NCBI RefSeq assembly: GCF_900177245.1 | Contig: NZ_FXBM01000003.1 | Span: 310,001 to 374,000 of the forward strand | DNA: 64,000 bases | DNA from: Rathayibacter oskolensis | GTDB taxonomy: Bacteria; Actinomycetota; Actinomycetes; Actinomycetales; Microbacteriaceae | Reading direction: 5' to 3' | Part shown: in pieces, positions 57,113 through 64,000 of the stretch | Layout of the letters: the number at the start of each line of letters is the position of its first letter | Position numbering within the stretch: position 1 is the first letter of the stretch | Translations under genes and position numbers: made by a program | Notes under the pieces: generated by a model | Database searches by the model: none | Told to the model about the DNA's origin: nothing | The model's input: the letters and a program-made list of their open reading frames with translations, nothing else

Positions 57113-59260
57113 ATGCAGGCCGGTCAGCAGGACGAGAAGTCCGCTCTCGAGCAGTACGGCGTCGATCTGACCGCGATCGCGGCGAGCGGCAGGCTCGACC
57201 CGGTCATCGGTCGCGACGCCGAGATCCGACGCGTCAGCCAGGTGCTCACGCGGCGCACCAAGAACAACCCCGTCCTCATCGGCGAGCCCGGCGTCGGCAA
57301 GACGGCCGTGGTCGAGGGGCTCGCCCAGCGCATCGTCGCGGGCGACGTCGCCGACAGCCTGAAGGACAAGCGACTCGTCAGCCTCGACCTCTCCGCGCTC
57401 ATCGCGGGCGCGAAGTACCGCGGCGAGTTCGAGGAGCGTCTGAAGGCCGTCCTGAAGGAGATCAACGACTCCGACGGCCGCATCATCACCTTCATCGACG
57501 AGCTGCACACCCTGATGGGCGCGGGCGGCGGCGACGGCTCCGTCGCGGCGGCGAACATGCTCAAGCCCATGCTCGCCCGCGGCGAGCTCCGGATGATCGG
57601 TGCGACCACGCTCGACGAGTACCGCCAGTACATCGAGAAGGATGCCGCGCTCGAGCGCCGCTTCCAGCAGGTGTTCGTCGGCGAGCCGACCGTCGAGGAC
57701 ACGGTCGCGATCCTGCGCGGGCTGAAGGAGCGCTACGAGGCGCACCACAAGGTCGCGATCGCGGATGCGGCGCTCGTCGCCGCGGCCTCGCTCTCGAACC
57801 GCTACATCACCGCCCGCCAGCTGCCCGACAAGGCCATCGACCTCATCGACGAGGCCGCCTCGCGCCTGCGGATGGAGATCGACTCCGCGCCCGTCGAGAT
57901 CGACGAGCTGCGCCGCTCCGTCGACCGGCTGAAGCTCGAGGAGCTTGCCCTGAAGAAGGAGAAGGACGAGGCATCGAAGGCGCGGCTCGAGAAGCTGCGC
58001 GAGGATCTCGCCCGGCGCGGCGCCCAGCTCGACGAGCTGCAGCAGCGCTGGGAGCGCGAGCGCGCCTCCCTCAACCGCGTCGGCGAGCTCAAGAACAAGC
58101 TCGACGCCCTGCGGATCGAGGCCGAGCGCGCCCAGCGCGAGGGCAAGCTCGAGCGCGCCTCCCGCCTGCTCTACGGCGACATCCCCGTGATCGAGCGCGA
58201 TCTGGCCGCCGCCGAGAAGGAGGAGGAGCCCGCGGAGGGCCGCATGGTCAACGAGCAGGTGACGGCCGACGACATCGCCGCGGTCATCGCCGCGTGGACC
58301 GGCATCCCCGTCGGCCGGCTCCTCCAGGGCGAGACCGAGAAGCTGCTGCACCTCGAGACCGAGCTGCACCGTCGCCTGATCGGGCAGGACGAGGCGGTGT
58401 CCGCGGTGTCGGACGCGGTCCGCCGCACCCGCGCGGGCATCTCCGACCCCGACCGGCCCACTGGCTCCTTCCTCTTCCTCGGTCCGACCGGTGTCGGCAA
58501 GACCGAGCTGGCGAAGGCGCTCGCCGACCATCTCTTCGACGACGAGAAGGCGATGGTGCGCATCGACATGTCCGAGTACGGCGAGAAGTTCGCCGTCTCG
58601 CGGCTCGTGGGCGCCCCTCCCGGCTACATCGGCTACGAGCAGGGCGGCCAGCTGACCGAGGCGGTGCGCCGCCGGCCCTACTCGGTGGTCCTGCTCGACG
58701 AGGTCGAGAAGGCGCACCCCGAGGTGTTCGACGTGCTGCTGCAGGTGCTCGACGACGGGCGGCTCACCGATGGGCAGGGCCGGACGGTCGACTTCCGCAA
58801 CACGATCCTCATCCTGACGTCGAACCTGGGCTCGCAGTTCCTGATCGACCCGACGCTGTCGCGGCCGCAGAAGGAGGAGGCGGTGCAGCAGATGGTGCGC
58901 CAGGCCTTCAAGCCCGAGTTCGTGAACCGCCTCGACGACATCGTGATCTTCCAGGCGCTCGATCGGACCGAGCTCGGCGAGATCGTCTCGCTCTACGTCG
59001 ACCGGCTGTCGCGGCGGCTGTCGGAGCGTCGCCTCGAGCTGGCGGTCACGCCGAGCGCTCGCGGCTGGCTCGCGGAGCGCGGCTACGACCCGCAGTACGG
59101 GGCGCGGCCGCTGCGCCGCCTGATGCAGCACGAGATCGACGACGAGCTCGCGACCGCGCTGCTCGACGGGTCGATCCGCGACGGCGACGTGGTGCTGGTC
59201 GACGTGTCCGACGACGGCGACTCACTCGCCGTGTCGGCCGGGCTGACCGCCTCCGCCTGA
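57113..59260 (+). CDS. clpB: ClpB-type disaggregase without the N-terminal Clp_N domain
   Basis: ClpB, with DnaK, pulls aggregated proteins apart. The 715-residue protein begins directly before AAA-1 (Walker A GEPGVGKT near 59-66). It has the coiled-coil middle domain at about 275-380 and AAA-2 (Walker A GPTGVGKT near 461-468; [20 protein letters not shown]). The roughly 145-residue Clp_N substrate domain of usual ClpB is missing. The HAIR operator and a GGAGGAG ribosome site directly before this ATG show that the short form is the intended product. Confidence 0.92.
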   Translation: MQAGQQDEKSALEQYGVDLTAIAASGRLDPVIGRDAEIRRVSQVLTRRTKNNPVLIGEPGVGKTAVVEGLAQRIVAGDVADSLKDKRLVSLDLSALIAGAKYRGEFEERLKAVLKEINDSDGRIITFIDELHTLMGAGGGDGSVAAANMLKPMLARGELRMIGATTLDEYRQYIEKDAALERRFQQVFVGEPTVEDTVAILRGLKERYEAHHKVAIADAALVAAASLSNRYITARQLPDKAIDLIDEAASRLRMEIDSAPVEIDELRRSVDRLKLEELALKKEKDEASKARLEKLREDLARRGAQLDELQQRWERERASLNRVGELKNKLDALRIEAERAQREGKLERASRLLYGDIPVIERDLAAAEKEEEPAEGRMVNEQVTADDIAAVIAAWTGIPVGRLLQGETEKLLHLETELHRRLIGQDEAVSAVSDAVRRTRAGISDPDRPTGSFLFLGPTGVGKTELAKALADHLFDDEKAMVRIDMSEYGEKFAVSRLVGAPPGYIGYEQGGQLTEAVRRRPYSVVLLDEVEKAHPEVFDVLLQVLDDGRLTDGQGRTVDFRNTILILTSNLGSQFLIDPTLSRPQKEEAVQQMVRQAFKPEFVNRLDDIVIFQALDRTELGEIVSLYVDRLSRRLSERRLELAVTPSARGWLAERGYDPQYGARPLRRLMQHEIDDELATALLDGSIRDGDVVLVDVSDDGDSLAVSAGLTASA

Positions 59261-59289
59261 CCGGGCAGCTGCCTACTCCGCTCGCCGAC

Positions 59290-59338
59290 TCCGCAGAAGT
59301 TGTCGTACTCGACCCCCGAGTGCGACAACTCTCGCGGA
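59290..59338. repeat. Palindromic hairpin after clpB, member of the 53.8-kb family
   Basis: AGTTGTCGTACTCG (59298-59311) pairs with CGAGTGCGACAACT (59317-59330), one G-T pair, 5-base loop. TCCGC/GCGGA forms an outer stem. The outer arms differ from those of the 53.8-kb copies (TGTCC/GGACA) but still pair, so the stem is preserved. It probably ends the clpB transcript. Confidence 0.75.
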
Positions 59339-59441
59339 CTCGGCGCGAGCGGTGCCTCCACAGGGTGGGGTCGTGGCGGGGTCGTCCACAGGTGCGCGGA
59401 TCCGCGGGTCGGCGGGGGGCGCGGGTGGGTAGTTTCGCCGC

Positions 59442-60125
59442 ATGTCCTCCCCGATCGACACGCCCGCGAGCCTCCGGATGTCCGACCTCGCTCCCGAGGA
59501 GCGCCCGCGCGAGCGGCTCCGGGCGCACGGCCCCGCGTCGTTGACCGATGCCGAGACGCTCGCGATCCTGATCGGCGCCGGGGTGCGCGGCGCGAACGCG
59601 ACCGTCGTCGCCCAGCAGCTGCTCGCGCGATTCGGAGGCATCGACGCCGTCTCGCGGGCAGGGGTCGCCGATCTCACCCGCCACCGCGGCATCGGCGAGG
59701 TCGCGGCCTGCCGCATCGTCGCCTCCTTCGAGCTGCGCCGGAGGATGAACCGCGCCGGTCGCGCCGCCCGCGTCGTCGACGCCACGACCCTCGCGGCGCT
59801 GGTGACCCCCCTCCTGGCCGCGCGACCGCACGAGACCGTCCTGGCGGTCGCGCTCACCGACGCCGGCGCGGTGCGCGACGTGCTCACTCTCGCCGACGGG
59901 CCGCCCGCGCACGCCGAGCTGCCCGTCCCCGCCGTGCTGGCCGAAGTGCTCGCGCGGGGCGCGGCGGCCGTGGCGCTCGCCCACAGCCACCCGGGCGACG
60001 CACGCGTCCTCCCCTCCGACCGCGAGGCGACCCGCGCGCTCGCCGAGGGGGCGGAGGCGTGCGGGCTGCGGTTCCTCGCGCACGTCGTCGTCGGCCGCGA
60101 CGGCTGGGAGGAGGCTCCGCTCTGA
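59442..60125 (+). CDS. radC: RadC-family JAB-domain protein
   Basis: A 227-residue protein with the N-terminal helix-hairpin-helix part (LIGAGVRGANATVVAQQLLA, RHRGIGEVAACRIVASFEL) and a C-terminal JAB/MPN domain. The metal-binding motif reads HSHPGDARVLPSDRE near 185, a variant of HxHPSG..PSxxD. RadC was named for repair, but its real function is unsettled. It is preceded by the clpB hairpin and followed by the 19-bp repeat array. Confidence 0.85.
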   Translation: MSSPIDTPASLRMSDLAPEERPRERLRAHGPASLTDAETLAILIGAGVRGANATVVAQQLLARFGGIDAVSRAGVADLTRHRGIGEVAACRIVASFELRRRMNRAGRAARVVDATTLAALVTPLLAARPHETVLAVALTDAGAVRDVLTLADGPPAHAELPVPAVLAEVLARGAAAVALAHSHPGDARVLPSDREATRALAEGAEACGLRFLAHVVVGRDGWEEAPL

Positions 60126-60167
60126 GCGCCGCGCTGGGCCGCCGCATCCCGGCACGCACGCGCAGCC

Positions 60168-60437
60168 GGCGCCGGTGCGATGTGCAGGCGCTGGTGCGGT
60201 CTGCAGGCGCTGGTGCGATGTGCAGGTGCTCGTGCGGTCTGCAGGTGCACGTCTGATCTGCAGGCGATCCGGGTTCAACTACCCGGATCGTCAGGGAACA
60301 CGGGCGGATCGTCGCCGATCTCCCGCGGATCGCTCCAGGTCCTGCGGTTCGCAGCAGCTCCTGCGAACAGAACCAGCTCGTGCGAACAGCACCAGCTCCT
60401 GCACATCGCACCAGCACGTGCGCACCTCACGAGTGCC
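60168..60437. repeat. Two opposed blocks of 19-bp tandem repeats around a central hairpin
   Basis: Five head-to-tail 19-bp units (60168-60262; for example GGCGCTGGTGCGATGTGCA) are followed by a central hairpin CGATCCGGGT/ACCCGGATCG (60265-60274 and 60281-60290). Six 19-bp units in reverse orientation (60324-60437; for example TGCACATCGCACCAGCACG) then follow. The units vary at fixed positions, but the length of exactly 19 bp never changes. The gap between radC and the dehydrogenase gene (60126-60534) contains nothing else. Related units are at 61698-61773 and 40642-40660. Confidence 0.85.
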
Positions 60438-60534
60438 CCCGCACCACCCGGCCCGCAAGCCCCACCCCGCGCAGCCGGCCCGCTCCTACGCCGGGCGTAC
60501 CGTGGAACTCCATCCACTCCGACCGGGAGCCTCC

Positions 60535-61584
60535 ATGCGAGCAACACTCATCCACGGCGAGCGCGACATCCGACTCGAGGAGGTCCCCGACCCCGTGCTC
60601 TCGACCGGACGCGATGCGATCGTCCGCGTCACTGCGGCCTGCGTCTGCGGCTCCGACCTCTGGCCCTACCGCGGCGTCGTCCCCACGAAGCAGGCGCACC
60701 GCATCGGCCACGAGTTCGTCGGAGTCGTCGAGGCGGTCGGCGACGACGTCCACGACGTCGCACCGGGCGACTTCGTGATCGCGCCCTTCTACGTCTGCGA
60801 CGGCACCTGCGCCAACTGCCTCAACGGCGTCTCGACCTCGTGCCTCACCGGCGGCTGGTGGGGATCCGAGGTCGGCGAGCAGGGCTTCGCCGACGGCGCC
60901 CAGGGCGAGAAGGTGCGGGTGCCGCTGGCCGACGGCACCCTCTTCCGCGTCGGCACCGATCCCGACCCCGCGCTCATCCCGAGCCTGCTGACGCTGGCCG
61001 ACGTCATGGGCACCGGTCACCACGCGGCGGTCTCGGCCGGAGTCACCAGCGGCTCGGTCGTCGCGGTGGTCGGCGACGGTGCGGTCGGCCTCTGCGCCGT
61101 CCTCGCGGCGAAGCGCCTCGGGGCGACCACGATCATCGCGATGTCGCGGCACGCCTCCCGCCAGGCGCTCGCCACCCGCTTCGGCGCGACGCACATCGTC
61201 GAGGCACGCGGCGACGAGGGAGTCGCGCGGGTCCGCGAGCTGACCGGCGGCATCGGGGCCGACTGCGTCCTCGAGTGCGTCGGCACCAAGGAGTCGATGC
61301 AGCAGGCCCTCGACTCGGCGCGCCCCGGCGGGATGGTCGGCTACGTCGGCGTCCCCAACGGCGGCCCCGAACTGCCGGTGCGCCAGATGTTCGGGTCGAA
61401 CGTCGGAGTGAACGGCGGCGTCGCGCCCGTCCGCGGCTACATGGCCGAACTGCTCCCCGACGTCCTGAGCGGTGCGATCGAGCCCGGCCTGGTCTTCGAC
61501 CTCGAGCTGCCGCTCGACGACATCGCCGAGGCGTACGCCGCCATGGACGAGCGCCGCGCGATCAAGACCCTCGTGCGTCCGTAG
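60535..61584 (+). CDS. Zinc-dependent alcohol dehydrogenase family protein
   Basis: A 349-residue MDR enzyme. The catalytic zinc Cys is in ACVCGSDLWPYRG near 35-48 and GHEFVG near 64, with the structural-zinc Cys cluster CDGTCANCLNG..TSC near 90-108. The Rossmann fold starts at VVAVVGDGAVGLCAVLAAKRLG near 177-198. It resembles glutathione-independent formaldehyde or secondary alcohol dehydrogenases, but the substrate is not determined. ATG 60535; repeat arrays flank the gene on both sides. Confidence 0.87.
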   Translation: MRATLIHGERDIRLEEVPDPVLSTGRDAIVRVTAACVCGSDLWPYRGVVPTKQAHRIGHEFVGVVEAVGDDVHDVAPGDFVIAPFYVCDGTCANCLNGVSTSCLTGGWWGSEVGEQGFADGAQGEKVRVPLADGTLFRVGTDPDPALIPSLLTLADVMGTGHHAAVSAGVTSGSVVAVVGDGAVGLCAVLAAKRLGATTIIAMSRHASRQALATRFGATHIVEARGDEGVARVRELTGGIGADCVLECVGTKESMQQALDSARPGGMVGYVGVPNGGPELPVRQMFGSNVGVNGGVAPVRGYMAELLPDVLSGAIEPGLVFDLELPLDDIAEAYAAMDERRAIKTLVRP

Positions 61585-61613
61585 CGCCCGGGTCGAGCCG
61601 TCCCTCGCGGGGT

Positions 61614-61655
61614 GGATCTCGAGACGCCCGCTCCGTGGGCTGCTCGATCAGCAGG
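61614..61655. repeat. Interspersed palindromic repeat, copy 2
   Basis: About 42 bp, GGATCTCGAGACGCCCGCTC ... GCTCGATCAGCAGG, related to copies at 30480 and 62556. The inner CGCCCGC/GTGGGC arms differ from the other copies but still pair. It follows the dehydrogenase gene by 30 bases, in a 309-base gap (61585-61893) without genes. Confidence 0.55.
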
Positions 61656-61697
61656 CACTGGACCGCGCGCCTCGTCGGAGGCGGGCTCCGGTCCGGA

Positions 61698-61773
61698 GGT
61701 CCTCGTACGTTCTGCGGGTCCTCGTGAGTTCTGCAGGACCCCGTGCGCTCTGCAGGAGCTCGTACGATCTGCA
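61698..61773. repeat. Four 19-bp tandem repeats
   Basis: Units at 61698, 61717, 61736 and 61755 (for example GGAGCTCGTACGATCTGCA), all exactly 19 bp and the same family as the forward block at 60168. No inverted block follows. Like the larger array, it is followed by a GATCCG sequence. Confidence 0.8.
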
Positions 61774-61893
61774 GGGGATCCGCGCGTCCGCCGACCTTCT
61801 GCGCGGAGGCATCGCGCATCCGGCTGCGATCACCCGCTGGTCGCACGCCGGCCACCGACCCGCCCATCAGACAGCCCACCCAGGAGGACGCCC

Positions 61894-62508
61894 GTGAACA
61901 TCGACCAGCTCGCCACCCGATACGAGATCGCCCTGCCCGCCTGGATCGAGGACGCCGTGCGCGACGTCCCCGAGTACCTCCCCGGGCTCGAGGACCGCAT
62001 GGCGCTCGTCCACGCCCTGGCCGACCGCAATTTCCGCGAGGGCAACGGCGGACCGTTCGCCGCGATCGTCGTCGAGCGCGACTCCGGCCGCCTCGTCTCG
62101 GTGGGGGTGAACGTGGTCCTCGGCAGCGGAGTCTCGTCGGGGCACGCCGAGGTGACGGCGCTGGGCCTCGCGCAGACGGCGATCGGCGGCTGGGACCTCG
62201 GCGGCGAGGGCCTTCCCGCGCACGAGCTGGTGGTCAACTGGCGGCCCTGCGTGCAGTGCTACGGCGCCACCCTCTGGTCGGGCGTGCGCCGCCTCGTGGT
62301 CGCCGGCTCCGGCCCGGAGCTCGAGGAGATCTCGACCTTCGACGAGGGGCCGATGCGCGAGGACTGGGCCGCCGCCCTCGAAGCCCGCGGCATCGAGGTG
62401 GTCGACGGCGTGCTGCGCGACGAGGCGCTCGCCGTCTTCCGCGCCTACCGCGCCCAGGTGGACGAGGGCGCGGCCCTCGTCTACAACGCCCGCGCGGCCA
62501 CCACCTGA
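61894..62508 (+). CDS. Nucleoside/guanine deaminase-like zinc deaminase
   Basis: A 204-residue cytidine-deaminase-fold enzyme. The zinc site has HAE at 84-86 (SGHAEVTALG) and Cys119/Cys122 (RPCVQC), with a conserved NGGPFAAIVVE near 50-60. This matches the tRNA-adenosine/guanine deaminase branch rather than cytidine deaminases. Usual bacterial guanine deaminases are about 155 residues; here an N-terminal extension of about 30 is present. The GTG start follows AGGAGG. The substrate is a guess. Confidence 0.8.
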   Translation: MNIDQLATRYEIALPAWIEDAVRDVPEYLPGLEDRMALVHALADRNFREGNGGPFAAIVVERDSGRLVSVGVNVVLGSGVSSGHAEVTALGLAQTAIGGWDLGGEGLPAHELVVNWRPCVQCYGATLWSGVRRLVVAGSGPELEEISTFDEGPMREDWAAALEARGIEVVDGVLRDEALAVFRAYRAQVDEGAALVYNARAATT

Positions 62509-62555
62509 CCCCCGCCGTGCCGTGAGAGTAGGCGACCGGCGCTCGGAGGGAGGCC

Positions 62556-62596
62556 GGTCTCGAGACGCCGCCTGCGGCGACTATTCGACCAGCAGG
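62556..62596. repeat. Interspersed palindromic repeat, copy 3
   Basis: About 41 bp, GGTCTCGAGACGCCGCCTGC ... CTATTCGACCAGCAGG, with perfect inner arms CGCCGC/GCGGCG. Related to 30480-30518 and 61614-61655. It lies between the convergent deaminase and nadE genes, where it may act as a bidirectional terminator. Confidence 0.6.
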
Positions 62597-62720
62597 TTCA
62601 CGGACGACTCGTCAGGAGGCGGAGCCGTCATCCAGGTGACAGCCCGCACGCGCGCTGACCGCACAGTGGCACATCGAGACCCGCCTCCCGGTGAACTCGC
62701 CCTGCCCCTCGAGCGAGTGG

Positions 62721-63542
62721 TCAGCGCCACCAGTCGTCGAACATCGACAGCGGCACCTGGCGCTTGTGCTCGGTCGCCGCGTAGCGGGCCTCGATCGCCT
62801 CCGCGACCTCGGGGGCGACGTCGCCGCCCTCGAGGTAGGTGTCGAGATCGGCGTACACGAGGCCGAGGTTCGACTCGTCCGTCTGACCGGGGTTGTCGTC
62901 GAGGAGGTCGGCGGTGGGCGCCTTCTCGTAGAGGCGGGCCGGCGCGTCGAGGTGCTCGAGCAGGGCGCGGCCCTGCCGCTTGGTGAGGCCGGTCAGCGGG
63001 AGCACGTCGGCCCCGCCGTCGCCGTACTTCGTGAAGAAGCCGGTGACCGCCTCGGCCGCGTGGTCGGTGCCGACGACGAGCATGCCCTGCTGGCCCGCGA
63101 TCGCGTACTGCGCGACCATCCGGGCGCGTGCCTTCACGTTGCCCTTGACGAAGTCCGAGATCGGCTCGCCGACGGCGTCGCCGAACGCCGCGGCGATGCC
63201 GTCGACCGCCTGGTGGATGTCGAACGCGATCTGGCGGTCGGGGCGGATGAACGTCAGCGCGAGCTGCGCGTCGGCCTCGTCGGCCTGGACGCGGTACGGC
63301 AGGCGCACCGCGATGAAGGAGGCGTCGCCTCCGCTCGCGCGTACCTTCTCGACGGCGAGCTGGCAGAGCCGCCCGGCCAGGCTCGAGTCCTGGCCGCCGC
63401 TGATGCCGAGGACGAGGCCCGAGGCCCCGGTGTGTCGGAGGTAGTCGGCGAGGAAGCCGCTGCGTCGTTCGACCTCGGCGGCCGGGTCGACGGTGGGGGA
63501 GACGTGGAGCTCGGAGATGATCTGCTGCTGGAGGTCACGCAC
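62721..63542 (-). CDS. nadE: NH3-dependent NAD+ synthetase
   Basis: NadE amidates deamido-NAD+ to NAD+ with ATP and ammonia. The 273-residue single-domain form has the PP-loop [15 protein letters not shown] near 45-59, [24 protein letters not shown] near 155-178 and [21 protein letters not shown] near 207-227, as in E. coli NadE. There is no glutaminase domain. The ATG... start gives the family's usual length ([20 protein letters not shown]). Confidence 0.93.
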   Translation of the reverse strand: MRDLQQQIISELHVSPTVDPAAEVERRSGFLADYLRHTGASGLVLGISGGQDSSLAGRLCQLAVEKVRASGGDASFIAVRLPYRVQADEADAQLALTFIRPDRQIAFDIHQAVDGIAAAFGDAVGEPISDFVKGNVKARARMVAQYAIAGQQGMLVVGTDHAAEAVTGFFTKYGDGGADVLPLTGLTKRQGRALLEHLDAPARLYEKAPTADLLDDNPGQTDESNLGLVYADLDTYLEGGDVAPEVAEAIEARYAATEHKRQVPLSMFDDWWR

Positions 63543-63714
63543 GGCTCCACGCTACTCCCGGAGCCGAGAGGTGGGCGGCTTGTTCGGCGGACCCGCAGGC
63601 ATCGGAGCGATACCCGGGCGCTGCGGCGCTACCCGCAGGCACCGCGGCGCAGCCCTCGAGCACAGCGGCGCAACGGCGGGCGACACCGTCCTCGCCGCGC
63701 CCGCGGGGCAAGCG

Positions 63715-64000
63715 TCAGCCCCGCTCCGCGACGATCCGCGCGATGCGCTCGGGCACCGTGTCGTCCTGGAGGCTCGTCACGTCTCCCAGCGCGCGTCCGT
63801 CGCGGATGTCGCCCAGAAGCCGTCGCATGATCTTGCCCGAGCGGGTCTTGGGCAGGTCGGGGACGACGACGACGTCGCGGGGCTTGGCGATCGGCCCGAT
63901 CGCCGCGGCCACGTGGTCGCGCAGCAGGGCCGACACGGAGTCGGACAGGGCGTTCCAGTAGGCGGGGTCGTCGCGTCCGCGGTCGACGGAGTCGTCGGAG
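63715..64000 (-). CDS. acsA: Acetyl-CoA synthetase, C-terminal end (partial)
   Basis: The last 95 residues of an AMP-forming acyl-CoA synthetase whose start lies beyond the window. The end contains the diagnostic PKTRSGKIMRRLLGDI with the regulatory, acetylatable Lys in SGK, and ends IARIVAERG. The identification as acetyl-CoA synthetase (rather than propionyl-) rests on this motif only. A 172-base gap with GC-rich short repeats separates it from nadE. Confidence 0.8.
   Translation of the reverse strand, partial: SDDSVDRGRDDPAYWNALSDSVSALLRDHVAAAIGPIAKPRDVVVVPDLPKTRSGKIMRRLLGDIRDGRALGDVTSLQDDTVPERIARIVAERG

Noticed and set aside
60265-60290. tRNA T-arm-like segment (GGTTCAA in a stem)
   Set aside because: The loop is one base too long and position 61 is A instead of C; no acceptor, D or anticodon arm can be found around it.

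Overview
The window is high-GC DNA (roughly 70% by eye) with ATGA/GTGA stop-start overlaps, many GTG starts, and TAGGCT-like -10 boxes placed so that several genes look leaderless. This and the protein types (PspC kinases, DprE1/DprE2/UbiA-like proteins, ClpS next to a DUF2017 protein, a clpB gene with a HAIR-like operator) indicate an actinobacterium. My best guess is Microbacteriaceae, for example a Rathayibacter- or Curtobacterium-like organism; the genus is inference. No rRNA, tRNA, CRISPR array, insertion sequence or prophage was recognised.
Layout. (1) 0.2-23.5 kb: an accessory catabolic-looking island. It holds a stand-alone riboflavin kinase, a divergent regulator made of two GntR/UTRA units in one chain, five full-length and one short flavin monooxygenase of the NtaA/SnaA/DszA type, a peptide-type ABC importer, three MFS transporters interleaved with it, a fumarylacetoacetate-hydrolase-fold enzyme and a LuxR-type regulator. 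Most of these genes overlap or abut, so they look like one or two operons for import, oxidation and cleavage of an unknown substrate. Three 22-bp imperfect palindromes with half-site GGCGTAA lie where operators for the fused GntR protein would be expected. (2) 23.5-27.6 kb: a patchy, lower-GC region with a frameshifted secreted protein, a GNAT enzyme, a AAA+ ATPase, an orphan IF2_N-domain protein and gene remnants. (3) 27.6-41.2 kb: a large unknown protein, then genes resembling the decaprenylphospho-arabinose pathway (dprE2, dprE1, gtrA, ubiA, and a PAP2 phosphatase further on), a Na+/H+ antiporter and a PspC/two-component envelope-stress set. (4) 41.2-53.8 kb: a surface-anchored PhoX phosphatase, an HxlR/qorB pair, the metNIQ methionine importer, an M13 metallopeptidase, a beta-lactamase-like protein lacking its catalytic residues, and a second type of LLM oxidoreductase. 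(5) 53.8-64 kb: clpS, a DUF2017 gene, a DUF1206 gene, a sigma-like gene, an N-domain-less clpB, radC, an alcohol dehydrogenase, a deaminase, nadE and the end of an acetyl-CoA synthetase gene.
The non-coding DNA is unusually rich in structured repeats: a 25-bp perfect inverted repeat at 229-283; three hairpins with a constant loop and changing stems at 23851-23952; hairpins on both sides of the met operon; a five-hairpin array at 53.8-54.3 kb with a sixth member after clpB; and 19-bp tandem repeats at 60.2-60.4 kb arranged in two opposed blocks around a central hairpin, with further copies at 61.7 kb and 40.6 kb. I consider the flavin-monooxygenase island with its fused regulator, and the 19-bp opposed arrays, the best candidates for undescribed biology.
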